A stretch of 64,000 nucleotides of DNA from Halichondria panicea (taxonomy: Eukaryota > Porifera > Demospongiae > Suberitida > Halichondriidae). Under the pieces are notes generated by a model. The model was not told the DNA's origin. It saw only the letters and a program-made list of their open reading frames with translations, and did no database searches. The translations under genes were made by a program, and so were the position numbers. Location: assembly GCF_963675165.1 (NCBI RefSeq), contig NC_087377.1, positions 11,270,632 to 11,334,631 on the forward strand. The letters run 5' to 3'. Position 1 is the stretch's first letter; every line of letters starts with the position of its first letter. Shown here piece after piece: positions 1 through 12,270 of the stretch.

Positions 1-1500
1 AGTCGCGTGATCCCCTACTGTGATGTCGACAAATTTTAACGAGCGTGGGCGAGAGAAAACCTCAATAACTGTCCTCCCACACAGTACTTGGAGCGCATTT
101 ACCAGGAACATAATCTGTTATGATGAACAGTACAGTACAGTATAGTACAGTAGAGTCAGCCTTCGTGAGACCTTTAGTCAGTAGAGGAAGTATGAAAGAC
201 TAGAGTAGAGTAGACTAGACTATACTGCTGTAATAATTATATCTACTAGTCAAGTGAGTCTGTTCTGAACTCAGGAAAAAAAACTGAGCTAAATTTAGAT
301 ATAGATCTAGATCTTTAGTTTTTAGTCTTTACTAGGTAAGCCCTCGTCTACGATGTCTCCACGCTTGATTCTGGCTTACTATTTACGATGCTAACAGCTT
401 TTATGTTAGAGTTTGTGTTAGAGTTTGCAATGCGTAGGCGATTGCCTACGTTCATTTTCACTCGTCTACCACTCGTCTACCGTCACGCGACTTAGCAAGG
501 CAGGCTCTCTTTTTTCTTTGTCTTTTCCTTCTTTCTTTCTTTGTTCCTCCAATTAGTCCCGTATTTTATCTTATTGAACTATGACAAAGAACAGAAAAAG
601 AAGAGGCTGCGAAGGAGGCTAAATCAGAGGCTAATTGCTTGAGCTGCACCGTGCCTGTCGGACCTCCTCTGAACCGCTGTACGTACATACATACATACAT
701 ACACCACCCGGACCACGTGCATGCTAACTAAGGGACTCGCTTCGCTCGCCCCAATAATACTTTTTATGATGCATCGATGGCAGAGAGAGAGATACCGACA
801 CAGAGGGCACTCCTATGACTTAAATTTAAGCTGAGAAATAGATTTAAGCTGAGACAGCAGCCCAAGAAGAGCACAATAACTGCTGCTGTGCAAGAGTTTT
901 GGAGTAGACATAACAATAAACGCCCTCCTGGATTAAACGCCCTCCTCTTTTAAATGCCCCCTCTAAAGACTTCGATCTGAAATAAACGCCCTCCATTTGA
1001 GAAGCCGTTGTGGAAATGACTGGCTTTTGTTTTGTCTGATTACAACCATATACCTTTTGATCACCACAATCAAATATCATCATCTGCACCTGATTCACTG
1101 CTCTACAATATCTATAACAATGTATATTCTGCAACAGCCCATAATTATAGATCACATGCTCAGAGTTCTCGTGAATACATGCTTTGTGCACACCTGTTAT
1201 ATATGTATTGTAGACTGTAGTGTCTGGAAAGTGTGGACAAAGATTTCCTCTGGTCCACGGAAAACGGTCAAAGAACCAATTTTTAACACCCTGACAGGAA
1301 GTGGAACCCATCTTCCCCACGACAAAGAACTTATAGAAGCAAAGAACTTGCCAATACCACGATTAAACAGCCAGTATAAAATTATAGGTATATATACACA
1401 AGCAATTTCTAATATAATTATGCATCGTTCATGCATACACCAAGAATGAAAAGGCCGCAATTCTACACTGGTTTCAATGCCTAAAACAATGCATGGGATC
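1..1500. other. Intergenic, no supported gene
   Basis: No open frame here shows a recognisable domain, codon bias or splice structure. The stretch has short direct repeats (a cagta-type run near 125-165, tacatacata near 685-700) and a repeated 'aaacgccctcc' motif at about 920-990. The phrase 'ggactcgcttcgctcgcccc' near 731 recurs inverted near 47780, so it belongs to a dispersed repeat. Overlapping short ORFs on both strands at 844-1460 look like chance. Confidence 0.6.
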
Positions 1501-1706
1501 TACCGTATAGCAGGTAATTTTCGTGGGGCAAAATATTTGTGGTTTTTGTGGTTGGAAGTCTGACCACGAATATTTTACCCACGAATGAAGCGACCTTGCC
1601 TGCAGTGCAAGCAGCTACCACGAAAATATTACCCACGAAATGTCTCAATAATTATATTGCTAAACCACGAATATTTTGTCCCCCAAAAATTACCCGCTAT
1701 ACGGTA
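1501..1706. mobile_element. MITE with ~37-bp terminal inverted repeats (TATAGCGGG family)
   Basis: The left end (taccgtatagcaggtaattt...) is the reverse complement of the right end (...aaattacccgctatacggta) over about 37 bp with few mismatches, ending in TA on both sides, which fits TA target duplications. The inside is also partly self-complementary and holds no gene. Related ends ('tatagcggg') appear at 11062-11260, 35011-35219 and about 38503-38620, so this is a small dispersed family. Superfamily is inferred only. Confidence 0.8.
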
Positions 1707-2507
1707 AAACCTTTTACTATATATGCATACTGCATGCATGCATGTATACGCCTTTTACTTGAATTTCACATGCACATGCATGTGCCGTGTAACTCCTCAA
1801 AAAGACAGTGGTCATGCAGTATATAAAAATGTTAATAATTATTGTTAGAACTGATTCATATTTGAAGTTTTGATTGAAATCAATCACTATATAAATGCCA
1901 AGGCAATGGTTTCCGCTTATAATTATAGTGGCTTATAAGTAAATTATGCTCAAAAAGTTAATAGTCAGGCAGTAACAGACATGTTGCAGGCATATCATGG
2001 TCAGCGACTATACATCTTGCTCGGAATGTTGCAGCATCAGGGTTGTGTGTACGCCAAAGTCTTAAAGCCTCTCTCATTGCTTGTAGAACGAAAGCCATAG
2101 AGATCAAAGGGAAAATATGCTGACAAATTCCATAGACTAGGATCTACAACTGTAAAACCATAGCCGTGCTCTATTCCTGTGCATGGTAGTTTGGTAGTTA
2201 GAGCACGGCTGGGGTAGTTAGAGCACGGTTCATTTTTAAGCCATAACAACTGCTCTATGGTTGCAATGTAAGTCTATGAAAATTGTTAGAATTATTTGAT
2301 ATAATGTGCAAAGATTAAAGGCGTAAGCAGTCATCCCACGAATATTGTGCAATGAAATGTATTCAGAGGCCATTCCACGAAATATAAGTACCTCGAAAAT
2401 TTCGCACTATACAGTATGACATCATCAAAACAATGAATAATGAATAATGAATCCCGCCCTTCCTCATTAGCAGGTTTACTGCTCCCGGATGAGATAATTA
2501 TATGCAA

Positions 2508-4242
2508 ATGGATATCATGAAGAGATTGGGAGCTGTGGTCTTTTACTGGTTGGCATTAACTCTTCGGATAAATGGTATTTATCATATAGATTTTTCAGCC
2601 AGTTTACTTATACTCTTCCTTAGCAACCTTCCTGGTGAGTGATGAGAGGCCATGTCCAATGGAGAGAGTCACGTTCACCTGTACTGCTCCTGGAGCTCTC
2701 CTTAGATGGTCACCATCTGATATTCTCGATGTTGACCCTGAGTTCACTCCCCTCAACACACCAGTACCAGATTACAATGTGACACTGACTGCTTTTGATG
2801 ATACTGGTTTAACATCCACCTTCTCAAGAGTAGCAAAGAACGGAGTTATGGTGACTTGTCTGGACCCATCCAATGACGTGATTGGATCAGCGACCATTCA
2901 GTTGGCTGGTGAGGAACTCTATCACTCAAGTATAATGTATAATTATACTCCCAACATGCACACGCAGTTCCCCCTTCCTCCCCTCAAGGATTCAGTCACT
3001 CTGTTGAGAGCAGGTCAGTCATCAATGAAGTCAGTGTGACTGTTGGTTGGGACCCTCCTACTGAGACTGGTGGTAGAGATGACCTCACCTACACAGTGAA
3101 CGTCTCACCTCCGGCCCAGCTCTCTGCTACTGTTCTCACATCCACCTCTGTCACGGTGACTGCTCAATACAATGTGGACTACACTGTCAGTGTTGTGGCT
3201 ACCAACTGTGCTGGGAACAGTACAACTGCTGAGTATAACTTTAGGATTGGTGAGTTGACAAGCTAGATTATTCAGGCACCAGCCAACTCGTGAGTTATTA
3301 TCCTATGTTTGCATGTGTATTTTAATTCTCATGCAATTTTCAGCTCCTCCAATGAGGTGCACAGTTCCACTATCCCCACCATGGAATGGCACTATCAGTG
3401 ATCATTCAGTACCAGCTCCTCTAGGTACACAAGTGACCTTCCAGTGTGATGATGGGCTGTTCCCTGAGGGGATAATGACTGCCACCTGTATAGCTACAGA
3501 AGAGTCACAGTGGGACAAGAACCCGGGGGAGATTTTCTGTAGAAATGAATCCAGTAAGCTATATCTAATTTGTATATAGTCATCTATACACCATTCCTTG
3601 CAGTTTTCTGTGTCCTGCCTGCCCCTCCACTCAATGGAACATTACTCAACACCAACTCTCTGAACACTAACCTAATAGAGGGCTCAGTTCTTACCTTCCA
3701 ATGTGATCCTGAGTTCTCACCGGTGTACACAGTGACTGTCACTTGCAACAACTCTGGTCTCTGGGACCCTGACCCGGCTCTATTGGAGTGTATATATATT
3801 TGTACGTATGCACGAGTAGTATAAACAAGCTGGCACATGCATGCACAATGATAAAAAGCCCTCTTATCATTATACGGTACATTTACAATACTTTTTTTGT
3901 GTTATGCCCCCCCACTGTTGAAACTCCCTACTCAGTCTGATATTCTTGTTCTTATTTGGCTCCCCTGTCACACGCACAGTTCCGCCACCCACCCTATCCA
4001 CTGAAGAAGCTATTTCTGTTAGCGTGGTTGTCACGGTAGTTGTTTTCATAGTCATTGGATTGCTCGCTGGACTCCTAGTGACACACATTTGCTCTCGTAA
4101 GAAGGCAGTATACTATCCAGCAACTGAAGGACAAGCTAACGTAAGACCCACTGTACCACCTGGTCCTGTATATGAGGAGGTGTTACCCAAAGAGGAAATT
4201 GAACTGAACACTAATCAGGCATATGGACCAGTTGGATTGTGA
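2508..4242 (+). CDS. Receptor A: signal peptide-Ig-FN3-CCP-CCP-TM-tyrosine tail
   Basis: Six exons: 2508-2574, 2624-2908, 2968-3249, 3344-3553, 3604-3801, 3980-4242, all joined in phase 1. Exon 1 encodes a signal peptide starting MDIMKRLGAVVF. Exon 2 is Ig-like (VTFTCTAPG, later VTCLDP). Exon 3 is FN3 (TVGWDPPTETGG ... NCAGNSTT). Exons 4 and 5 are sushi/CCP modules with the P-x-NGT, FQCD and W-D-x-[ND]-P pattern. Exon 6 has a membrane helix (VVVTVVVFIVIGLLAGLLV), a basic stop-transfer (CSRKK) and a tail with VYEEV and NQAYGPV. It is most likely a single-pass surface receptor or adhesion protein. Its ligand cannot be read from sequence. B at 9.3 kb is the closest paralog. The exon 5 donor (GTACGT at 3802) is the least certain boundary. 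Confidence 0.85.
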
Positions 4243-5490
4243 AACTTACATGCAAGACTATAGTGTGCAAACATTGTATAGCCACAAATATTAAAACAAA
4301 GGCTTATAGAAATAACCTTGTAATAGCAATTTTAGGTATCATAATCAAGTATATTATAGTTATAGTAGTTTGAGGGTGTATTGGCCTTGATTCAAGTTGT
4401 ACCCGGGGGCAGTACAAACTGCACATGGTTCACACTTGCACTAAGGATCCATGGTGTACGTACAGGTTTTGTGTGTGTTTGTGTGAGTGTGCATGTGATG
4501 TGTGTGTTGTAACAAAGCTTTAACAAAGAAGTACAACAGAAACCGCAAGTAAGGTTAAAAAATACAATGATTATTTTATTAACTAAAGTTACTTGTGTTT
4601 GGAATGATGCAGCTGAGCACCATGCATGCATGCAGGGATGAATTTCAGCCGGGCTTAATTGGAAGCAGCTTTTTGAGGTGGATATCGAAACATTTGGCCA
4701 GGCAATGGAGGTTATCTGTTGGGATTTCTGTGTCGAGCTAGCGCTGGTAATCGCTGATTTTTCATTATTCCTCTTCCTTAATTCCTCCATACAAAATGGT
4801 CCGCCTGAGTTAGTATGAAGAATAATCTATTGTAAAACTAGTGCGTTGATACTGATTAGATAGAGTAAAAGTGGCCCAGCTTCTGCTGGCATATTCATGA
4901 CTTGATCATGAGGTTCTTTATAAAGGCATAGAAGAGTATTTTCTTTTTTGGCACTAGAGGCTAGTGCTACCTCAGGTATATAGCCTCGGTCCCGGGCCGA
5001 TTTTTTTAAAATATACTAGCTAGAGGCAATGAGGTTACCTCAGGTAGTACTATCAGTACAACTACAAACTGGTACACCAAACAGGTTGAAAAGAATAATA
5101 GGAAAATAAAAGCATAATTTACCAAGCCTATACGGTATGCTACGGTAGTGGTGCAGTGCTTTTTTTCGTCAGCTGTCCCATTCTCAATCTCAGGTATGTT
5201 ATACGCACTGGCTAGGTATCATAGGCATAGGCCTCCATTCTCTTATTAAAACAAAGTAGATTTTCAGTATTAAAATGGCTCACACATTCTGCATGTACAT
5301 GTATATATATAAGGGATTGGCTGGGAATGACGTCGAGAAATACCAGCAAGAAAGTACATGTGAATGACGTTGAAACGGATTGGAGTTATGCTCTCGTCTG
5401 ATTTCTTGTTCCCACGTTTTTTGGTGTAGTCTGGTCAAACTGTATAGTCTTTGCTTTAGCATTTAGGTATTTTGCGCTATTGTTTATGCC
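4243..5490. other. Intergenic region, no supported gene
   Basis: AT-rich sequence downstream of receptor A. A possible polyadenylation-type 'attaaaa' lies near 4290. There is a gt/tg-rich microsatellite near 4468-4510. A stretch near 4980-5000 (agcctcggtcccgggccga) resembles the promoter-like arms at 22.9 and 23.9 kb, suggesting those arms include a dispersed repeat. No coding region is supported. Confidence 0.55.
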
Positions 5491-5499
5491 ACATTGTAG

Positions 5500-7285
5500 T
5501 ACCAAATTATGCTGCACTAGTACAAATATTTCCCTTTTCACCAATAAATATTTGTTACCATATATAAGGGAGCAATGAATTGCATTCCGAATAAACGATG
5601 TGTGGTGACTATTAGATTCCCAGACCATGGCATTCGCAAATATAGCAACATAGACTATAGCTCTTCCATGAAGCTCGCACATCAACAAGCTAGGGGAGCA
5701 CAACAATGGTCATCACATGTGAACTACAGTACATCAAATTATGGTTAAGCTTGTAGTATACCATTGTACATAATAAGATTGTCTACAGTACATTACATTG
5801 AATGTTAACTTCCTCTGTAGTGGTCGGTTGCTCTACTTCAACTTCCTCAGCAGCGGTAGTATGTTGTTGTACACCAACTTCTCCTACAAGGGGCCTTGCT
5901 TCTGCTAGAGGCTTTAATTTGCTTCTGCTAGGGTAACCCCAACTTCCTCTGCAGTAGGCCTTTGTTCAGGGTGGTCATTGAGGCATTTAATCACAAGAGG
6001 ATGCAGGCTGTGATTCTTTCCCATCTTATGGATAGCTGGATTTCGTCGCATGAGCTCTATCTTTCCTTCTGACATTTCCTCTTTTGTTGGTGGTGGAATT
6101 GCGTTAATCCCAGGACGGTCACCACAATGAAAGTATAGAGAATAAGGACACCAAATGAAAAGATGTCAAGCTTTGTGTTGTAGTCAAGGTGCTCAGCTTG
6201 ATATTCAGGAGGCATGTACAAAAGACTTCCTGGAGTATCGGATAGCGTCGATATTGATGGGTCTGCATATTTTACGACACTAAAACTTCCGATCTTGGCT
6301 GTGAGACCGTCCTCAGTCAGTAGAATGCTGCTAGGACAAAGGTCGCAATGGATTAGTGGAGGGGTCAGTGAGTGGAGGTAGTGATGACCTTTTGACACGT
6401 CATGCAGAATGTGGATTCTATCGGAGGTACTTGTATCGGGATTTTTCTCGATAAAGTTGGCCAAGTTTGAATTAAGCCTCTCCATTATCAGACTGATGTT
6501 GTTCTTGCTATAGCCATATTGGACTCCAATTAACAAATCCGACCACGTTGGGGTGGTTCAAACTACTTAGAATGCGACACTCTTCGAGGAAACTCAGGCA
6601 ATAGTCGCCAGCTTCGAGCAACATGTCGTAGAGCTTCTTTGCGACGCATTTCCGCCCGTTTACGGTAACTTCAAAGACTACTCCGTAGGACCCAGAGTCT
6701 ATTTGGTCCCCCTGTCCCTCCACCTGGACCACCAGAGCATCCAGATCTATCTTTGAGTTTGTTTGAGACGCCATATACGGGGAAAAAGTCCTGAATGTTG
6801 TGCTATTAGATCTAACTAATTATCTGAATAATTGTCTGCAGCAGTTAGTCTATAGAGGAGAATTAAGAGTGCATGGTAAACACAAATAGTTGTGCTGATA
6901 CTGCACATGGAATAAGTGAGTATTTATTACTTACTTTGATATTTCAGAACGAGTATCATTACCACCACAACTATCACTACAATCAGCAACTGGTATGGCA
7001 ATTATCACCCCCGCAACGATGCCGACAACACACCGATCATTACAGCCGCCCTCAGCCACTGGAATGACGGGCTCCTCGGTATTAGGTAGAGTGGAAACAG
7101 CAGCTGGGAGAGAGGAATTGTTACAAGATACAACACTTTCATCGTGATTATTATAACTATTATGTATAATGTCAAAATGTATCTATGGATGCACATGCAG
7201 ATATGCATGTATTGTACCAGTAGCAGTTTCCATCTGCACAATATACTGCGCTCAAGCAATCTATGGCTATACAAGTAAGTTGGAT
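5500..7285 (-). pseudogene. Truncated duplicate of receptor-kinase D (copy 1)
   Basis: This is a near-identical partial copy of the 3' part of gene D (16.66-19.9 kb). It contains the kinase exon (about 5790-6840) and the TM exon (about 6925-7092). Compared with D it has a 4-bp TTAA insertion near 6521, a 2-bp insertion near 6124, a 1-bp insertion in the TM exon near 6992, and a deletion removing the two small juxtamembrane exons. Each indel shifts the frame, so it should not make a full protein. Kinase features still visible: GSYGVVFEV loop, AKKL lysine, HCDLCPSS in place of HRDLxxxN, and SFS in place of DFG. Where D has a stop (TGA), this copy keeps CAA before RPT. Homology ends near 7285. 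Confidence 0.85.
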
Positions 7286-7396
7286 TCTATCTGACACTCG
7301 CGCTTAAAACTTCATTGATTGCTTCTATTGAAAAGAGACCCCTCTCAATCCAGTCCTTTCTAAAGCATTCACGAACTGGTGAGTCAGAGTGAAGTA

Positions 7397-8340
7397 CTAG
7401 TATAAATGCATAATAATTAACACAACAATTATCTGGCCAATACTATCAAAAACCACTTGAGGTGAGCAAAAGACCTTCCCTTTAAACCAACTGCCTTTGT
7501 CTACTATCTCAGGGTAGTACATAAGAGCCCCTAAAATGTGATGGAGGTAGTACAACGCTACCTTAACCTCCTCTTCCATTTTGAGTATTCTGCCAATTTC
7601 CAAGCATTCGTCAAGAGAAGCTATTCTGTGCGTAGAATAATACTTAAAATAAGCCATGCAGGGCGTATTGGTAGTGATGCATCTAATCTATCATTTATTA
7701 ATTTCATGATAATTATGGTCTTGTAGAGGATGGGTATCCAAATCTTCTGTTCCATCTTGGTTATTTAGCGCCAAAAATTTTATCCCCTTCTGGATTAACA
7801 ATTACTTGGCTGAAATTGTCTGTGATGTGTTTTAATTCTCTGTGCTTTTGTTTTAATTGTTCTTCAACTGATACTGTACCTTCCTCTATAGTTTATCCAA
7901 ATGAGTACCAACTAGTGTTGCAACAGGTCTACTAGTAGTATAGCTGGCAAACTGATTGGATGCTGTAGCAGATGTATTTTGATCAATACTAGATATTGCT
8001 GTCAGTACCTGGGAGATTGTATTCTCGACGATATTCTCACAGAATCGAACGGAGTGATAACAGTGCTGTCTCGATTGAAAAGAATTATGTAACGCTGGTC
8101 CATGCAGAGGTTTTGACAAGTTGAAGAAGACAAGATAAGCTGCTGGCCCACCAATATTATTAATGAAGGGATCATTTCTAGAAATCCCGGCCGTGCACCT
8201 ACATCGTGAATGTTAACAAGCATACTAGATTCTACTATTTCGGCAAACTTTGTGTAATCATCAGTTTGAAGCTTTTCCATTACTTTATCAACTTTTGAAG
8301 CAAACCGTTGACAAAACAATTCAAGTTGATAAGAATGCAA
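7397..8340 (-). pseudogene. Roc-COR (ROCO-type GTPase) fragment, frame-broken
   Basis: Several short frames on the minus strand together resemble a Roc GTPase domain followed by COR. The 8340-8165 frame has a switch-II-like HDVGARPGF then LEMIPSL. A shifted frame continues GGPAAYLVFFNLS and ends VGTHLDKL, a G4-like motif. After more shifts, PAWLILSIILR and VALYYLHH-x-GALMYYPE match the start of COR. At least three frameshifts (near 8165, 7905 and 7650) and the absence of a visible P-loop mark it as decayed and 5'-truncated. No intact ROCO gene is in the window. Confidence 0.7.
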
Positions 8341-9266
8341 ATAAAATTAACGTATTTGATTTCTCCATAATTATGCTGACTTGACTGGAGCTCAAAATTT
8401 CGCTTTGCTGTCTATATAGAATAGGATCATTGCAAAAACATATATTTTCTCACTTGTCCATATATAAGCTTGATTGATTTTGTCACCTTCGAAGATCACC
8501 TAACCCTATAACTCTAACCCTTCCCATCTCCCACCTACAAATTTAAACTATCAGTAGCCTATTTTCAACCACTGTCTCATTAGCAGTTAAAGCAGTCCAT
8601 GAAAGTGTATAGTTCGCTCAAACAGCGAAATTTTTGTGTCCACACACACACACCAATCACTCTACATGTACATGTATATATATATCCCTGCTGCGCGCTA
8701 AAAACAAGATGTGACATCTTTACCTATAATTATATACTATTAGGCAAAGATGTCAAATTCATAGCTGAGTCTATGGCTACAGATTATTATTATTATGCAA
8801 GCTAATGGACTCTCCGGCCAGTTATGGGACAGCACGGGACAGCACAATGAGTTTATTATCAGTGTGGCTTAATTGCCTTGCACTGAAATAGTGCACGTAA
8901 AGATTTTAATGAAACTGTTACTTGCTAAATTATTGCACTAACTGTGAACTAGCATATATACTGTTGGTATTTTTTACCAGCTGCTGTGATCAGTGTGATC
9001 ATAAAAGGATATACATCAACTGTTTACAGTAGAGGTGAATGCAATCGTAAACATTATGATAAGCAAACAAACAGTTCAATGCATATAGCTAGCTGCTAAT
9101 GTACGTCTTGATAATGTTTGTTTTGGCTTCTATATAAGTATGATAGTCATTACACAATCTCGATCACTTTCAATTGTACAAAGACAAAAGAGAAATGTCT
9201 TGATAATGGACCTTTGGCCCTTGTATGGTTAAATGCTATGCAGATGAGCAAATGAGTTTCACAGTT
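8341..9266. other. Intergenic region, no supported gene
   Basis: AT-rich with no supported coding region. A short imperfect hairpin (tgacatcttt ... aaagatgtca) spans about 8710-8756. A ca-repeat lies near 8641-8653. It separates the Roc-COR relic from the 3' end of receptor B. Confidence 0.5.
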
Positions 9267-10933
9267 CTATAATGGTCCATACGCCTGGTTAGTGTTCAGT
9301 TCAATCTCCTCTTTAGGTGACACCTCCTCATACACAGGACCAATTAGTACAGTAGATCTTGCATTAGCTTGTCCTTCAGCTGCTGGAAAATGCAGTGCTT
9401 TCTTATGGTAGCGAAGGTGCATCACTAAGAGTCCAGCGAGGAATCCAATGATCGTGAACAGAGCTGCCGTGACAACCACACTAACGGAAACAGCAATACC
9501 AAGATCAGTACCAGTGAATAGAGTTGGGGATTGAGCTGCATAATAGGTAGGTGCATGGCCGCTCAATTTGATTACAGTATAGGTAATGTATATTTACTTG
9601 CCTCTACAGACAATCTCTCCTGGGTTCCTGTCCCACTCTCCTGTAGTGAGACAGGTGGAAGTCAATATCCCCTCGGGAAACAGTCCATTATCACACTGAA
9701 AGGACCCTTGTGCACCAGGAATAGCTGGTAAAAAATGATCACTGGTAATGGTACCATTCTGTGGTGGGTCCAGTTGAGCAGTGCATCTCATTAGAAGAGC
9801 TAAAATTATTAGCATGTTATAATTATACCAACAGCTGATTCGTAAAACTCACTAGTTGTTGGAGGAGCCTGGGTTTGTTGCAATTTACCACACTCGATAG
9901 TTTCAGAGTTTGGGTTCCACAATAGTGTACCGTGATCACATGTCACCATCATAACAGAAGACACATACCCAGCATCACACTGGATTGTTACTGTGGATCC
10001 TGGCAATCTGCTAAAGACTGATCCAAACACTCCATTCATGGGGTTGGTCAACACAGGACAGCTGCCTGCGAAGGAATCGGAAATGTGCATATGTGTTGAT
10101 TTTTTAATGCTGCCAGCTTACCAATCATAAAGCTGTACTCAGCAGTTGTACTGTTCCCAGCACAGTTGATAGCCATAACACTGACAGTGTAGTTCACATT
10201 GTATAGAACTGTCACAGTGACAGAGGTGGATGTGAGGACAGTAGCAGAGAGCTGGGCCGGAGGTGAGATGGTCACTGTGTAGGTGAGGTCATCTCTACCA
10301 CCAGTCTCAGTAGGAGAGTCCCAACCAACAGTCACACTGACTTCATCTGCTGAACTGCTCTCAACAGAGTGACTAACTCTTTGAGGAGGAGAAGGGGGAA
10401 CTGTGTATAGGAGATAGTGTATGCATGTGTTATTCACAGTGAGTAACACATAATTTGACTCACCAGCCAACTGAATGGTCGTTGATCCTATCTCATCATT
10501 CGGTGGGTCCAGACAAGTCACTCTGACTCCATTCTCGGCTGTTCTTGAGAGGGTGGATGTTAAACTAGTATTGTTGAAAGCAGTCAGTGTCACAGTGTAA
10601 CCTTGTTGCATCAGAGCCATATTGAGTTCATTTATCCCACGATCAACAATGATATTTACAGAAAGATCAGATAGGGACCAACTTATGAGAGTTCCAGGAG
10701 AAGTACAGGTGAACGTAACTATCTCCATTGGACATGGCCTCTCATCATTCACCAGGAAGGTTGCTGACAAAGAATGACTCACATTCAATTCTATATATAC
10801 GATTAGTCTAATATCTATCATGCCTTTGATCTCCGTAGAGTTGTGTCTTACCAGTGCTAAAACTTGTCAGGAAACAAGACAGAAAAAACTTCAAGAAGAT
10901 AAAGTCACATACAGGTAGATCTGCATGTAGCAT
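9267..10933 (-). CDS. Receptor B: signal peptide-Ig-FN3-CCP-CCP-TM-tyrosine tail
   Basis: Six exons in 5'-3' order on the minus strand: 10852-10933, 10464-10790, 10122-10400, 9853-10075, 9602-9799, 9267-9535. All junctions are phase 1. The signal peptide begins MLHADLPVCDFIF and is hydrophobic (FLKFFLSCFLT). The Ig exon (VTFTCTSPG ... VTCLDPP) and FN3 exon (TVGWDSPTETGG) match receptor A closely. Two CCP exons carry NGVFG/FQC-type cysteine spacing. The last exon has a TM helix (VVVTAALFTIIGFLAGLLV) and a tail with VYEEV and NQAYGPL. The donor of the 9602-9799 exon is read as GC (GCAAGT), needed to keep frame. It is an inverted paralog of A. Function is inferred as surface receptor or adhesion. 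Confidence 0.85.
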
Positions 10934-11061
10934 ATTGTCGAAAGTATAGACAACAACATACACTGAATAGGCCTTTCACTCCACTGAATAATTTTCTGGA
11001 AATTGTAATTATGATGTCATTTCCTGGGAATTAAGGGACAAAAATACAATCAAGCATTATG

Positions 11062-11260
11062 TACCATATAGCGGGAAATATTCACTATTTGGCTTAAGAG
11101 CTCCCATAAGAAAATTTCGAAGTTGTAATAATCGCGTTTCAATGCAAGAGAAACCACACCCACCACGAGCTTTGCATGTGAAATACGGGTGTATGGGAGT
11201 TTCTCCCAGTGTTTTCGTTAACTGCACCGTCGAAAAACGCACATTTCTCGTTATACGATA
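11062..11260. mobile_element. MITE, TATAGCGGG family
   Basis: The left end (taccatatagcgggaaat) and right end (atttctcgttatacgata) are imperfect inverted repeats that resemble the ends of the 1501-1706 element. About 200 bp, with no gene inside. It sits just upstream of receptor B. Confidence 0.55.
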
Positions 11261-11381
11261 TTCCTATTCCCTAAAGCGGGTTTGTGATGAGCATGACTAA
11301 AGTGAATTAGATGGGGAGATGAGAAACAACCAGATTTTGACTGCAACGTTCTCAAATTGCGGAAATGCAAAGAGTGAGCTG

Positions 11382-12052
11382 CTGGGGCGGATCTAGTAGG
11401 TAGCAGAGGGTGCTCAAGCACCCCCTGACCTTGAACAAATAGCTGTAGACCTACCTATAAAGTATTACAGTATAGTGTCTTTTAAAGCTCTGATAAAAGC
11501 TTGACTGCTGCACGTTACCGTATACTGCAGTGCTGACTAAGACTTGACAAGTAAATACGGAGTGCAAGGAGCCTCTGCAATGCAAACTAGTTGGGCGGAG
11601 CCCGACCGTCCCTGACGGAAGGTCGGGTTTCAAGCCTATGAGGATTTGTTTTGCTGATGTGATAGCAGCTATGAATAAGCTATGAATATTATTATTCTGA
11701 AGTGGGTGTTAACCAATTTTACTATGATTTTATCTGGCTTGCGGTTGTGCAACCGGACGTGACACCGACCACATTAGAAATGCTGCAATCTGATTGGGCT
11801 GCAACTATAGTTGCAGCAAAGACAAATCCCAGATAAGCTTGAAACCCTACCACCTGTCAGGGACGGTCGGGCTCTGCCCAACTAAATGCAAACCACACCT
11901 AATCAAAAAATTATTAATGTGACACTGATACCGCACCAACCAAAAATGACGTCAAAAGGGGGTGTAACCCTAGATTTTCGCGTGCTATACCGTGTGGGAT
12001 GTTCCTCCTCTTGCGCAGCACCTACCTACCACTTTTTTTAGATCCGCCACTG
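11382..12052. mobile_element. hAT-like nonautonomous element, 5-bp target duplication
   Basis: Ends are ctggggcggatcta and, reverse-complemented, cagtggcggatcta. They are flanked by AGCTG on both sides (11377-11381 and 12053-12057). The core TIR (CAGNGGCGGATC) is shared with the element at 28088-28522. No transposase frame is visible. A second element is nested inside at 11590-11882. Confidence 0.75.
11590..11882. mobile_element. Nested MITE with ~27-bp TIRs and TA flanks
   Basis: The terminal inverted repeats gttgggcggagcccgaccgt... and ...acggtcgggctctgcccaac match at about 26 of 27 positions and are flanked by TA on each side, as for mariner-type elements. It lies inside the 11382-12052 element, so it inserted later. 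Confidence 0.8.
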
Positions 12053-12270
12053 AGCTGCGCATGCAATTCGAAATAGTTTAACACAATCAAGTATGTGTAC
12101 ATCGTCGCAACCGATTAACCTCGCATTCGAAACCCGAGCGATACCTTCTACCAATCCAGTGAATAAGTCGCAGCAGCACAGGCCGGTAGCAGCAAACTAC
12201 CGTATAGCGTGAGGGGCTTAATTTTGGTCCCAGCTTAGTATGCCATGAGAACCTGTATAGCTCGACTCAC

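Noticed and set aside
844..1460. Overlapping ORFs of 87-158 codons on both strands
   Set aside because: No domain, signal peptide, splice context or similarity to other parts of the window. They overlap repeats and look like chance.
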